DNA of 64,000 nucleotides from an uncultured Lachnospiraceae bacterium (GTDB lineage Bacteria > Bacillota > Clostridia > Lachnospirales > Lachnospiraceae): the NCBI GenBank assembly GCA_910587935.1, contig CAJUNP010000015.1, positions 1 through 64,000 of the forward strand, in the 5' to 3' direction. The translations under genes and the position numbers were made by a program. The notes below the pieces were generated by a model. It worked only from the letters and a program-made list of their open reading frames with translations, made no database searches and was not told the origin of the DNA. Shown one piece after another: positions 8,118 to 16,813 of this stretch (its first letter is position 1; every line of letters begins with the position of its first letter).

Positions 8118-9143
8118 TCATCTGTGATCCGATATGATTTTTAATAAATCATTCCCATACTTTTCAACCTTAGCAGGTCCAAAGCCGGATACTTTTAATA
8201 ATTCTTCACGGCTCCCGGGCATCTTTTCAAGCAAATCATACATCGTGGCATCGTTAAAAATATAATAGGGTTTCAGTTTATTTTCTCTGCTTTGCGTAAG
8301 CCGGTATTCCTTCAGAGCCTGTATCAAATCTGTCCGTTCCGGTTTGCTTTCCGTCAAAACCGGTTTTGCAGCTTCTTCCTGAACTTCACGTCCACCTTCC
8401 TTATTTTCAATAAATTTCTGATATTTCAATGAATAATCCGACTTTGCCGGTATGGATTCGTTCTTGAAAAATGTGGCAAGCTCTTTCATAAAATCTACGG
8501 ATAGTGTAGAAAGCTTACTTTCTTCATTGGTCTTTCTTATATATTCGATTAATGTGTCGTACCGGATTACTTTTTGTTTTATTTCTTTTGGGGCATACCG
8601 GTCGTATAAGACGGTCTCCGGATTTGCCAGGACTACGATGGATCTGTAGTTTGCTTCAAAATTTTTTTCAAAGGAAGCCTTCTGCAGGGCATTTTTCGTT
8701 TTGCCCCGCACAGCCTTTAGTACTTTTAAATGGCGTTCATTCTGCGTAACAGGCGAATAGATTGCCTTCTCTTTTCCCTGCCCCAGGAGACGTATAAAGG
8801 TACCTTTATTGTCAATCTTTATATTACCATAGAGATTTTTACACTCAATTACAAATATACATTGCCTTGTTATAACAAGATAGTCGATCTGTGCCGGAAC
8901 GTCTCCGGCTTCCAGATGCAGATCGTGCAGAATCATCATATCCATGCCGCTGCTTTTTAACTCAAAGGCAATGTTCTTCTCTCCGATTTCGCCGTACCTG
9001 GCATATTTAATCTGTTTTTCTATCTCCTGCTTTACCGTATCGCCGGCTTTTTCTCTTAAAGCTTCCAGTTTTTTAATATATTCTGTCGTATCGCTGTCTT
9101 CTTTTACAAATACCGGTCCGATTTTTTTCTGAAAAAATCCCAT
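8118..9143 (-). CDS. NERD-domain protein with C-terminal HRDC domain
   Basis: 341 residues. Residues 50-165 carry a NERD (nuclease-related) domain: GEIGEKNIAFEL, then QIDYLVITRQCIFVIECKNL, which supplies the D...ExK pattern of PD-(D/E)XK folds. After a low-complexity linker, the last 75 residues form an HRDC helical domain (LKEYRLTQSRENKLKPYYIF...LLEKMPGSREELLKVSGFGP) as found in RecQ helicases. The combination suggests DNA binding and perhaps cleavage during repair or processing. It has its own strong ribosome site (GGGGGAATTACC) and a terminator behind it, so it is probably monocistronic. Substrate unknown. Confidence 0.85.
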   Translation of the reverse strand: MGFFQKKIGPVFVKEDSDTTEYIKKLEALREKAGDTVKQEIEKQIKYARYGEIGEKNIAFELKSSGMDMMILHDLHLEAGDVPAQIDYLVITRQCIFVIECKNLYGNIKIDNKGTFIRLLGQGKEKAIYSPVTQNERHLKVLKAVRGKTKNALQKASFEKNFEANYRSIVVLANPETVLYDRYAPKEIKQKVIRYDTLIEYIRKTNEESKLSTLSVDFMKELATFFKNESIPAKSDYSLKYQKFIENKEGGREVQEEAAKPVLTESKPERTDLIQALKEYRLTQSRENKLKPYYIFNDATMYDLLEKMPGSREELLKVSGFGPAKVEKYGNDLLKIISDHR

Positions 9144-9237
9144 GGTAATTCCCCCTGCTCATTCGTATGACTGTACTTTTACTTTTGTGTCTTTACTATC
9201 ATACTATATTGGGGCCGGTATTGCAAAGTCTGATTTA

Positions 9238-10707
9238 TTAAATATTAATATCCCACTTTTCTATATCCAGTACGCAGCTTCCGCCGTATGGAATAAATTC
9301 TATATCGTCATGCTGCAGATCCATAAAAAACAGGGATGTCAGCGTTTTTTCTCCTTCGTTAAAAAAAATTTCCACGGAATACAAATCCATCAAAATCCGC
9401 ATTGTAACGGTGTCTCTGTCCGGATTCAGGTTCAGTTTTCTTTCATTTACGATATCCCTGATGCACTGCGCATATTTTCTGTCAAATATAATTGTTTTTT
9501 TTGCTGCGTCGTATTCAATACTGATATAATGGCCGCCGCCCTTTGCAAGCCGTATTTCCACAGAACTGCAGTTTATTTTTTTAATCTGTACAGTCAGGTC
9601 TATAACTCGGCCCCGTATATCTGCGAAGCAGGTCTTCTCTTTCAGACAAAAATTGTCATACCGGACTTTATTCTTTCTGAACTGTTCTATTTCTCTGGCC
9701 GGCGCCTGCCTGATGGTATGCCCCTGCAGTGACAGCTCCCTCGGAAATGTCATCATCCCGCGCCATTCAAATTCGGGAGGATAATTCTGAATATCCCATG
9801 ACTGCATCCATGCAATCATAATTCTCCTTCCGTCCCCCGTCAAAAGTGTCTGGGGAGCATAAAAATCTGTTCCGAAATCCATGCAGCCCCTGGATTCTTC
9901 TATAAACGCACCGTTCTCTTCATAGCCGGTAAAATAAACGCTTCCGTTTCCGCAGTGATATTCTAATCCCTTTGCCTGCATATCCTGCGGGGAAATCAGC
10001 AAAACCTGTTTATCCCGGAGCTTAAAATAATCCGGACATTCCCACATCCGGCCTATTTTTTCCGTGGTCCGGAACAAAATACCCTCGAAGGTCCAATGAA
10101 TCAGGTCCCGGGACGCATATTTTAAAATACGCCCTGTTTTGTCCCTGTCCTGGCTTCCTGCAATTATGTAATAAATATCGTTTTCTTTCCATAGCTTTGG
10201 GTCTCTGAAATTTTCCGGATCGCTGCCGGCGGGAAGCTGGCCGGCGCCAATTACCGGATTGCCGTTTTGCTTACTGTAATTGTACCCGTCTCCGGCAGCA
10301 ATGCTCTGCGTCTGGCATACTTTTGTCCGGCCGTCCTCCTGCTTTTCAAAGCAAACGCTGGTATAAGCAAGAATGTGTCTGTCCCCGTCCTGTATTGCGG
10401 AGCCTGAAAAACAGCCCTCACAGTCATAATCCTGATCCGGGGCCATTGCGGCGGGAAGGTATTCCCATTGTACAAAATCACGTGTCTTCGCATGTCCCCA
10501 GTGCATGGGACCCCATTCCGCCGAATACGGATGATATTGAAAAAACAAATGGTATTCGCCTTCATAAAGAGAAAATCCGTTGGGATCATTGATCCATCCG
10601 GCCGGCGACCGCAGGTGAAATATGGGAAAGACAGCCGCATCCCGCAGTTTCTGCTGTTTCGTTTCATATTCCCGCGCTCTGGCAAGCGCACTGTTTTCTA
10701 CTTGCAT
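9238..10707 (-). CDS. GH32 beta-fructofuranosidase
   Basis: Glycoside hydrolase family 32 enzyme that splits terminal beta-fructosyl bonds in sucrose, fructo-oligosaccharides or levan/inulin. The catalytic motifs are present: WINDPNG near residue 37 (nucleophile Asp), FRDPKLW near 166 (transition-state Asp) and WECPDYF near 221 (acid/base Glu). A C-terminal beta-sandwich follows (SVEIFFNEGEKTLTSLFF). I start it at the ATG with AGGAG five bases upstream (10707), giving 489 residues, rather than the longer frame at 10743. There is no signal peptide, so it acts in the cytoplasm on imported oligosaccharide. It is last in the ABC-transporter operon, which argues for short fructo-oligosaccharides or products of the GH172 enzyme as substrates. 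Confidence 0.9.
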   Translation of the reverse strand: MQVENSALARAREYETKQQKLRDAAVFPIFHLRSPAGWINDPNGFSLYEGEYHLFFQYHPYSAEWGPMHWGHAKTRDFVQWEYLPAAMAPDQDYDCEGCFSGSAIQDGDRHILAYTSVCFEKQEDGRTKVCQTQSIAAGDGYNYSKQNGNPVIGAGQLPAGSDPENFRDPKLWKENDIYYIIAGSQDRDKTGRILKYASRDLIHWTFEGILFRTTEKIGRMWECPDYFKLRDKQVLLISPQDMQAKGLEYHCGNGSVYFTGYEENGAFIEESRGCMDFGTDFYAPQTLLTGDGRRIMIAWMQSWDIQNYPPEFEWRGMMTFPRELSLQGHTIRQAPAREIEQFRKNKVRYDNFCLKEKTCFADIRGRVIDLTVQIKKINCSSVEIRLAKGGGHYISIEYDAAKKTIIFDRKYAQCIRDIVNERKLNLNPDRDTVTMRILMDLYSVEIFFNEGEKTLTSLFFMDLQHDDIEFIPYGGSCVLDIEKWDINI

Positions 10708-10745
10708 TTTTGCTCCTATCTGCCCGCTTCGGCAGGCGTACAAAT

Positions 10746-11570
10746 TTACCCCTTTAACCCGGAAAGGGAAATTCCTTCCACAAAATATTTCTGTCCCAGA
10801 GAATAAATCAATATAAGCGGAATGGCCGAGATAATAATTCCCGCAAGAATAATCGAAATACTCGTATTGCGCATCAAACCGCTTAAAGCCGTCATTCCCA
10901 AAGGCAGCGTCATTTTCTCCGAACTGGTGATAAAGATCAGCGGACGGTAAAAATCATTCCATGAGGAGACAAAGGATAATACCGCCACGGTTACGATTGC
11001 AGGCTTAGTCATTGGCAGGATGACTCTGAACAAAATTGCAAAATGTCCGGCTCCGTCTAACTTTGCCGCTTCATCATAGCTTCCGGGAATGGATTCCATA
11101 AATTGTTTCATTATAAAAATTCCGAGAGGATTAATCAGCAGTGGCAAAATAACCCCCAGCCTGGAATCCATCAATCCAATCTGCTTATACAACATAAATA
11201 TAGGAATTACCGTGGACTGCACAGGTATCATAAGACCGGACAGCAAAAGCAGAAAAATAATATTTTTTCCTTTGAACTGCAGCCTTGCAAAAGCGTAAGC
11301 CGCCATACATGTTATCATACATTGTAAAAGGGTTGCCGTTACGGAAACAAAAAAGCTGTTTCCGATAAATTTAAGCAGAGGAACCTTCCGGAATACCTGC
11401 ACATAATTATCCACGTGAAACACCGTAGGAAAAAAGGACGGCGGAAGTCGGAAGGAATCAACCGGAAGACGCAGAGAGGTTGCAAGCATCCACATAAAAG
11501 GCAGTAAAACGATAAAACTAATCAAGACACAGCCGATATTGGCAAGCGCTGTAAATTTATTTTTTCTCAT
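10746..11570 (-). CDS. Carbohydrate ABC transporter permease, MalG type
   Basis: Inner-membrane permease of a CUT1-type sugar importer with six hydrophobic segments. The EAA loop that contacts the ATPase reads YDEAAKLDGAGHFAILFRVI, and the C-terminus (FVEGISLSGLKG) is typical of MalG-like subunits. I chose the ATG at 11570 (MRKNKF), which has GAGGAAATAT before it, over the longer frame that would overlap the preceding permease. No ATPase gene lies in the operon. As is usual for Firmicutes CUT1 systems, a shared MsmK-type ATPase encoded elsewhere probably powers it. Confidence 0.9.
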   Translation of the reverse strand: MRKNKFTALANIGCVLISFIVLLPFMWMLATSLRLPVDSFRLPPSFFPTVFHVDNYVQVFRKVPLLKFIGNSFFVSVTATLLQCMITCMAAYAFARLQFKGKNIIFLLLLSGLMIPVQSTVIPIFMLYKQIGLMDSRLGVILPLLINPLGIFIMKQFMESIPGSYDEAAKLDGAGHFAILFRVILPMTKPAIVTVAVLSFVSSWNDFYRPLIFITSSEKMTLPLGMTALSGLMRNTSISIILAGIIISAIPLILIYSLGQKYFVEGISLSGLKG

Positions 11571-11593
11571 ATATTTCCTCGTTTCTTTTATAT

Positions 11594-12493
11594 CTACTCC
11601 GTATCGTAATTCACCCATTTATCCGACATTTTAAATTGAAAGATCGTAACTGCCATTATCAATATAAAAAGGAAAACGGAAAGGATACTCGCATAGCTGA
11701 TATTTTGTGCCTGAAAGTTCCTGTAAATATAGAGGCTCACCGTGGTGGTGGAAATTCCGGGTCCCCCTCCCGTCAAAATATATGGTTCGTCAAAACACTG
11801 GATATAGCTGATCAGGGATAAAACCACCACCATAAATATGGTAGGCGTCAGCATTGGCAGGGTGATGTAGAAAAATTTTTGTCTGCCGCCGGCTCCGTCG
11901 ATTTCCGCCGCCTCATAAAAAGAAGCAGGAATATTCTGAAGCCCGATTATATAATATAAAAAGGGCGTTCCGACAAACTTCCACAGACTGAAAATAATGA
12001 TTGCCCAGAATGCCCAGGCTGACGAATTCAGCCAGGGAATTTTTCCAATCCCCAATTTTCCGAGAAAATAATTAAATACGCCAAAATCCGTATCGTACAG
12101 ATAGGACCAGGCCGTTGCAACCGACACAGTCGTCATAATTGTAGGAATATAAATAATTACACGGTAAACGGCGGACATCTTTTTCCCTGTTCGATTCACC
12201 AGACAGGCCAGGCCCAGGCCAAAGATCACATGCATGGGAACAAGTACCAGCAAAAGCTTTAAGCTGCTCAGCATGACCAGGGGAACTTCTTTATCGCGGA
12301 AAAACTTTATAATGTTTGCCAGCCCTTTAAACTTCGGCGGAGAAATCAGGTTATAATCGCAGAACATCAAACAGGCGGAGGCAATCAGCGGGTAACCCAC
12401 AAACAGGATAAAAAGAATCAGCGCGGGCGCTACAAACAAATAAGCGATGCGGTTTTCTTTTTTTACAGAATTCTTCCTTTTCTTTACGGACAT
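11594..12493 (-). CDS. Carbohydrate ABC transporter permease, MalF/UgpA type
   Basis: 299 residues, six membrane segments, first permease of the CUT1 sugar importer. The first helix is AYLFVAPALILFILFVGYPL and the EAA motif is FYEAAEIDGAGGRQKFFYIT. A conserved block near the end (EPYILTGGGPG) is diagnostic of this subunit. It forms the membrane channel with the MalG-type partner 23 bases downstream and receives sugar from the lipoprotein encoded upstream. A GC-rich hairpin separates it from that binding-protein gene and probably sets the usual excess of binding protein over permease. Confidence 0.92.
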   Translation of the reverse strand: MSVKKRKNSVKKENRIAYLFVAPALILFILFVGYPLIASACLMFCDYNLISPPKFKGLANIIKFFRDKEVPLVMLSSLKLLLVLVPMHVIFGLGLACLVNRTGKKMSAVYRVIIYIPTIMTTVSVATAWSYLYDTDFGVFNYFLGKLGIGKIPWLNSSAWAFWAIIIFSLWKFVGTPFLYYIIGLQNIPASFYEAAEIDGAGGRQKFFYITLPMLTPTIFMVVVLSLISYIQCFDEPYILTGGGPGISTTTVSLYIYRNFQAQNISYASILSVFLFILIMAVTIFQFKMSDKWVNYDTE

Positions 12494-12517
12494 ATTGATT
12501 CCTTCTTTTCTTTTTCA

Positions 12518-12539
12518 GGGGCCGTCAGAAGACGGCCCC
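12518..12539 (-). terminator. Intercistronic hairpin after the binding-protein gene
   Basis: GGGGCCGTC (12518-12526) and GACGGCCCC (12531-12539) form a 9-bp GC-rich stem with a four-base loop. It lies between the binding-protein stop and the first permease. No U-run follows on the minus strand, so partial termination or protection of the upstream mRNA is more likely than full termination. Confidence 0.55.
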
Positions 12540-12551
12540 GTTAATATGCTG

Positions 12552-13913
12552 TTATGAATCTGCCAAAATGGCGTTTATTTCTTCTGCAGCCGCGTTCAGG
12601 CCGTCTTCCACGGACATCTCGTTTGCAAAGATCAGGGACATGTATTTATCAAATACCGCCGTTACATCCGTCAGTTCTGCCGGAGCCTGAATACTTTTTG
12701 CAACGTCGGCGCTTTCCCTCCATATCATTCCGTTTTCCGGGAGCATGGTGGGAAGGATTTTCTCCATGACAGAGATCCGGGAGGGCACGGAATCTGTTTT
12801 CAGGAATGTTTCCTGAGAAAATGTACTGGCGGAAAGCCAGGATGAAAACAGCATTGCCTCATAGGGATGTTTGGTACTGCTTAATACCGGGAATGAACCG
12901 GAGCCAAAGGAGCTTTGCTGTGTGGACAGGGCGGGCAGCGCCTGGATATCATAGTCTTCAAAATTGTTGTTTGCCAGGGAAGCAATCGACCATCTTCCGT
13001 TGCCGAGCATTGCAATCTGTCCGTTCATAAACAGGTTCGAAGTATCCAGTCCCGCGGAAGGGGCCGGCGCAACTTCATATTTATATACAAGATCATGCAA
13101 AAACTGAATAACCTCCACTGCTTCAGGCGAATTCAGGGTACACTCTGTCATTTCTTCATTCAGCACGCTTGCATTGTTATTATATAACCACGCCGTAACG
13201 GTAAAGTAATCCGTAGGCGCAACGGTGCCGTATACCTTTTCTCCGTCTTTTTCATAAGTAAGCGTCTGTGCAAGCTGCAGAAATTCGTCTTTATTCCAGC
13301 TTGTCGCGGGCAGTTCCACTTCTTTTTCCGCAAAAACATTTTTGTTCATAAACATAACGATGTTGTTCCAGTCCCACGCAAACCCGTATGTTTTTCCACC
13401 GATCTGAAACGGTGCGTTAATATTCGGATGAATATCGTTAACGCCCAGTTCCTCCATGAGCTCCTGATTTTCCGCAATGAAATCGTCAAAAGCCAGCGCC
13501 AGATCGTCCGCAACAAAGGACTGGATTCCTTCAACGGCCAGACGCGCCACATCGGGTCCCGTGCCGCCCGCAACCATGGTTTTCAGCTTGGTAATATAAT
13601 CCGGCCAGGAGCTGAAGGGAATGATCACGTAATTCACCTTAATATTAGGATATGATTTGTTAAATTCCGCAATAAGGGTATCTAATTTTTGTTCGGCGCC
13701 GTCGTCGCTTGGATAGGCAACGGTAATTTCAACCTGTTCGGCGCTGTCCGGCTGCTGTTCATCCGGCTGGTCAGTTTCTGTCTTAACCGTATCGGATTTT
13801 GATTCCTCCGTGCCGGTTTTACTTTTTGCTTTGCCGTCTGTGTCCGAGCATCCGAACAATGTACCGGCCGCAAGCATGGTAATCATTAAAATGGATAATA
13901 ACTTTCTTTTCAT
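12552..13913 (-). CDS. Sugar-binding lipoprotein of the ABC importer
   Basis: 453 residues, family 1 extracellular solute-binding protein. The N-terminus is a lipoprotein signal (MKRKLLSILMITMLAAGTLFGC) with Cys22 as the lipidated residue. An acidic Ser/Thr-rich linker follows, then the binding-protein fold (AGGTGPDVARLAVEGIQSFV, YGFAWDWNNIVMFMNKNVF, LFMNGQIAMLGNGRWS). It sits outside the membrane and delivers oligosaccharide to the two permeases. AAAGGAGG precedes the ATG. It starts 18 bases after the GH172 gene. The ligand is probably a fructose-containing di- or oligosaccharide, judged from GH32 and GH172 in the same operon. Confidence 0.92.
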   Translation of the reverse strand: MKRKLLSILMITMLAAGTLFGCSDTDGKAKSKTGTEESKSDTVKTETDQPDEQQPDSAEQVEITVAYPSDDGAEQKLDTLIAEFNKSYPNIKVNYVIIPFSSWPDYITKLKTMVAGGTGPDVARLAVEGIQSFVADDLALAFDDFIAENQELMEELGVNDIHPNINAPFQIGGKTYGFAWDWNNIVMFMNKNVFAEKEVELPATSWNKDEFLQLAQTLTYEKDGEKVYGTVAPTDYFTVTAWLYNNNASVLNEEMTECTLNSPEAVEVIQFLHDLVYKYEVAPAPSAGLDTSNLFMNGQIAMLGNGRWSIASLANNNFEDYDIQALPALSTQQSSFGSGSFPVLSSTKHPYEAMLFSSWLSASTFSQETFLKTDSVPSRISVMEKILPTMLPENGMIWRESADVAKSIQAPAELTDVTAVFDKYMSLIFANEMSVEDGLNAAAEEINAILADS

Positions 13914-13931
13914 AAGTTCCTCCTTTGCATG

Positions 13932-15011
13932 TTATAAAATGTCAATTGTTCGTTCTTTCCTGTCCGGGAATTTCGGGAAGGGATTCGTCGGGAGCTCCTG
14001 ATACCAATAAGCCACGCTGCAATAGTCATCACTGCGTTCAAACAGGCATAAGTGAGAATCCGCTTCACATCCTGCGGCTTTATAACAGGCTCCCTGCCTG
14101 CCGTAAAATGCTTCCGCCCATTTTCTTTCACCCGATCCCAGCTGCTGTACCGTAACCTTTATTTTGTTTTGAAAATATACAGGGTCAAAATGATGAAACC
14201 TGTACAGAGAATACAGTCCGTTCGCCTGATCTAATAAAGGGGCTCCCTGGTAAGGCGTGCAGGTTTCGTCGGTTCCCCATCCGCTGCCAATATAGTCTTC
14301 CAGTCCGGTTCCGCAGATAGTAGGATATTCTTCATCCTGATCCAGATAAAACTTCACTTCGCCCTCGCCCCACCATTCCTGCAGATGATCAGAATACAGG
14401 TTACGGATGCCTAATACGGTTCCGATGTAAACGCCTCTTCCCTGCACTCCGTCCAAAATCACATAATCCTTTTTGATGGCGCATGGGTTTTCCCTCCGGA
14501 ACTGGGCGTGGAAATATCCCGCATTTTCGTCCAAACAGTCCCCGATCGTAAAATCGATCTGGTAAAAAAACATAGCCGCATCCGTGTCGGAATCATTTTC
14601 TATCGTGATCAGAGCCTCTTTCCGGAAGGGCATGGGAATAAAGCAGTTCAATCCCCTGGCGTCCTGCATCCCTACGTAGGGCGTTATCATTTTCCTCCGC
14701 TTTCCATGGGCTATTCCGAAAAAATCGCCGAGCGGCGCTTCCACACTGGGGCACGCCTGTCCATCCCAGTACATCCGCAAAATAATATTGCGCAGATGCT
14801 GCGGATGATCAGCCGGAATCGTACACCAAATTTTTCGGATGACGCCCGGCCCGCATTTATGCAGCAAAATTCTTTTTTCGCCGGCAGATAACGGTTCAAT
14901 GCACGGACTTCCTTTTCTTCCGCCGTTTGTTCTTCCTCCTTGTCCGGATAAAGCTTCCGGGTTCTCAGCGGTCGCGGAAAAGCTTTTAATATTTTGTAAA
15001 TAATAGTTCAT
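13932..15011 (-). CDS. GH172 (DUF2961) glycosidase, difructose-anhydride type
   Basis: 359 residues of the DUF2961 family, now glycoside hydrolase family 172. Its founding member is the difructose dianhydride I synthase/hydrolase of Bifidobacterium dentium; other members act on D-arabinofuranosides. Family landmarks are WCTIPADHPQHLRNIILRMYWDG, cut here to its ends WCTI and MYWDG, APLGDFFG, YQIDFTIGD, GEGEVKFYLD, TICGTGLEDYIGSGWG (with the conserved acidic GLEDY) and LYRFHHFDPV. There is no signal peptide, so it is cytoplasmic. As first gene of a GH32/ABC operon under a LacI-type repressor, it most likely opens difructose anhydrides or related alpha-fructofuranosides, whose products GH32 then finishes. 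The substrate is inferred. Confidence 0.85.
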   Translation of the reverse strand: MNYYLQNIKSFSATAENPEALSGQGGRTNGGRKGSPCIEPLSAGEKRILLHKCGPGVIRKIWCTIPADHPQHLRNIILRMYWDGQACPSVEAPLGDFFGIAHGKRRKMITPYVGMQDARGLNCFIPMPFRKEALITIENDSDTDAAMFFYQIDFTIGDCLDENAGYFHAQFRRENPCAIKKDYVILDGVQGRGVYIGTVLGIRNLYSDHLQEWWGEGEVKFYLDQDEEYPTICGTGLEDYIGSGWGTDETCTPYQGAPLLDQANGLYSLYRFHHFDPVYFQNKIKVTVQQLGSGERKWAEAFYGRQGACYKAAGCEADSHLCLFERSDDYCSVAYWYQELPTNPFPKFPDRKERTIDIL

Positions 15012-15034
15012 TGTACACCTCGGATAAGATTTAA

Positions 15035-15090
15035 GTAACCGGTTTCTATTATCTTGTTACAAATTTAACTCCATTTTTATATTTTGTCAA
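15035..15090 (-). promoter_or_regulatory. Promoter and proximal operator of the GH172-GH32 operon
   Basis: On the minus strand TTGACA (15090-15085) and TAAATT (15067-15062) are 17 bases apart. Just downstream, 15035-15046 reads GAAACCGGTTAC on the minus strand, the palindromic core (AACCGGTT) of LacI-family operators. A repressor bound there would block initiation. Confidence 0.65.
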
Positions 15091-15167
15091 TACACGAAAG
15101 AAATAATTTAAATATTTTGGTTGTTTTTTATCAATTTCATAGCTTATAATTGGTAATTTACACCAAA

Positions 15168-15179
15168 GAAATCGGTTTC
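15168..15179. promoter_or_regulatory. Second LacI-type operator in the divergent region
   Basis: GAAATCGGTTTC matches the proximal operator (GAAACCGGTTAC) and is a one-mismatch palindrome. Its centre is 133 bp from the other site, so DNA looping by a tetrameric or paired repressor is possible. It lies between the operon promoter and the regulator's own -10 box. Confidence 0.55.
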
Positions 15180-15333
15180 TATTTTAAAAAAATTTTACAG
15201 TGTAATTTACTTTTTAATATTAAAATGATATAATTTTATAATCTCCTCCAAGCGGGGATATATTCGGACTTAAGCGCCTTACTGTCAACGTTTCTGTCCT
15301 GATCATAAACAACAAAAGGAAGTTACAGCCGCC

Positions 15334-16353
15334 ATGCATAAGAAAGCCATTACTTTTTCAGATATTTCAAAATATACCGGTTTATCCAAAGCGACTATTT
15401 CACGCTATTTTAATAATCCGTCTTATCTCACAAAGGAAAATGCGGATATTATTGCGAACGCCCTGAAGGAATTAAATTATCAGGAAAATAAGCTCGCTAA
15501 AATTTTTGCCAAAGGAAACAGTGAGATCATCGGCATTATTGTCCCAAACTTTTTTTATCAGTTTTACAGCCACTTTTTAAATCATGTTTTGAACACCTAT
15601 GACCAGTATGGCTATAAATTTATTACATTTCTTGGAAATAATGATGCGGAAGCAGAAAAAAAATATCTGAATGAATTGTTGTCGTATCAGGTCGTAGGGC
15701 TGATAGAATTAAGCCACAATCTCCCGTCCGAATATTTTTCGCAGTTGGGCGTGCCTGTAGTATCCATAGAAAGAGAGGATAAATTTATCAACAGCGTCAA
15801 CACCAATAATCTGCTGGGCGCAAAAATGGCTGTTGATTTGCTGCAAAAAAACCAATGCGACATTTATTTTCATATAAACAGTCTTGTTCCATCGTGCGTT
15901 CCTTCTTACGGGCGGATTCAGGGTTTTACGGATTCCTGTCAGGCAAAAGGCCTGCCCCATGAAGTCATACTCCGTCCTTTTTCCGATCTGTACGAAGAGA
16001 CTTACAGGCGCTTGTATCAAATTTACCAGGATATAAAAAAGAAATATAACGGGCAGAAAAAGGGATTCTTTTTCTGTAACGACACGTATGCTAACATTTT
16101 TGTTAATATTTTGGTTAAAAACGGGGAAGATATTCCCCATGAATATCAGATTATAGGCTTTGATAATTCGCCAGATTCATCCCAGGCAATTATTCCTATT
16201 ACTACCGTCAGTCAGGATATCCGGTCGATCGCCCAAAATGCAATGGACCTGCTCTCGCAGCAGATAAACAAAGAATCAGGCGATGATTCGACGGATTCTT
16301 TAAAACATATTATTATACAGCCGTCTTTAATTGAACGGAGTACAACGGATTAA
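15334..16353 (+). CDS. LacI-family repressor of the fructan operon
   Basis: 339 residues. The N-terminal LacI helix-turn-helix is ITFSDISKYTGLSKATISRY followed by FNNPSYLTKENADIIANALK. The effector-binding core is of periplasmic-binding-protein type (EIIGIIVPNFFYQFYSHFLN, VVGLIELSH, PVVSIERE, YQIIGFDNSP). It is divergent from the GH172-GH32 operon with two operators between them, so it very likely represses that operon and itself until a fructose-containing ligand binds, as sucrose/fructan regulators of the ScrR type do. A TATAAT at 15229-15234 provides its -10 box. The ribosome site (AAGGAAG) is rather far, 13 bases, from the ATG. Confidence 0.88.
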   Translation: MHKKAITFSDISKYTGLSKATISRYFNNPSYLTKENADIIANALKELNYQENKLAKIFAKGNSEIIGIIVPNFFYQFYSHFLNHVLNTYDQYGYKFITFLGNNDAEAEKKYLNELLSYQVVGLIELSHNLPSEYFSQLGVPVVSIEREDKFINSVNTNNLLGAKMAVDLLQKNQCDIYFHINSLVPSCVPSYGRIQGFTDSCQAKGLPHEVILRPFSDLYEETYRRLYQIYQDIKKKYNGQKKGFFFCNDTYANIFVNILVKNGEDIPHEYQIIGFDNSPDSSQAIIPITTVSQDIRSIAQNAMDLLSQQINKESGDDSTDSLKHIIIQPSLIERSTTD

Positions 16354-16497
16354 TTTTTTAGAAAATTATTTTTTAATCATTAAGTTTTCAGACATTTTAA
16401 CCGAAATATATAATAACAAAGCAGATCGGATTTAGTCACTGTTCAAATACGCATCCAAGGAGGGATTGTCGCAGCAAAAGGATTTTCAAGTATTTTT

Positions 16498-16728
16498 ATG
16501 GTGCATTCAGTAGCAGCTGTTCCTATGACCGGCAGGGTAAGGCGCGATCCCCAAAGATCCTGTTACCCGGAGTCAGGCAGTCAGAGTTCTAAAGGCAGTT
16601 TTGCACAGGTTCTGGAAAACGTTACACAAGAGGTTCGGGATGATTCTATTGACTGCCGCACTACCACATACGGGCGCGACAGCAGGATTCAAACCTTTTA
16701 CTACCAGTCAAGGGCGTATCACTTCTGA
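16498..16728 (+). CDS. Possible small conserved protein, 76 residues
   Basis: The frame opens at an ATG after AAAGGA (15 bases away; a better AAGGAGGG lies at 16457) and ends just before a strong terminator. The C-terminal half (GSFAQVLENVTQEVRDDSID, CRTTTYGRDSRIQTFYYQSR) looks like a real small soluble protein. The FAQVLE and CRTTTY patterns recall short hypothetical proteins I have seen in Lachnospiraceae, but I cannot name a family. The terminator directly behind it supports a transcribed unit. Expression and start are uncertain. Confidence 0.45.
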   Translation: MVHSVAAVPMTGRVRRDPQRSCYPESGSQSSKGSFAQVLENVTQEVRDDSIDCRTTTYGRDSRIQTFYYQSRAYHF

Positions 16729-16733
16729 TTAAT

Positions 16734-16782
16734 GAAAAAGAGAACCGCATCCGGCTTATAACCGAAAGCGGTTCTCTTTTTC
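16734..16782. terminator. Strong bidirectional terminator
   Basis: GAAAAAGAGAACCGC (16734-16748) pairs perfectly over 15 bp with 16768-16782. Both strands have a T-run built into the outer stem (CTCTTTTTC), so it can end the small plus-strand gene and the long minus-strand gene that converges from 23056. Confidence 0.85.
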
Positions 16783-16813
16783 ATTTCAAAATTCACAAAT
16801 ACTGTCAAATTTT

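Noticed and set aside
9142..9732. 196-residue plus-strand frame
   Set aside because: Antisense to the GH32 gene, whose catalytic motifs and codon pattern are clear.
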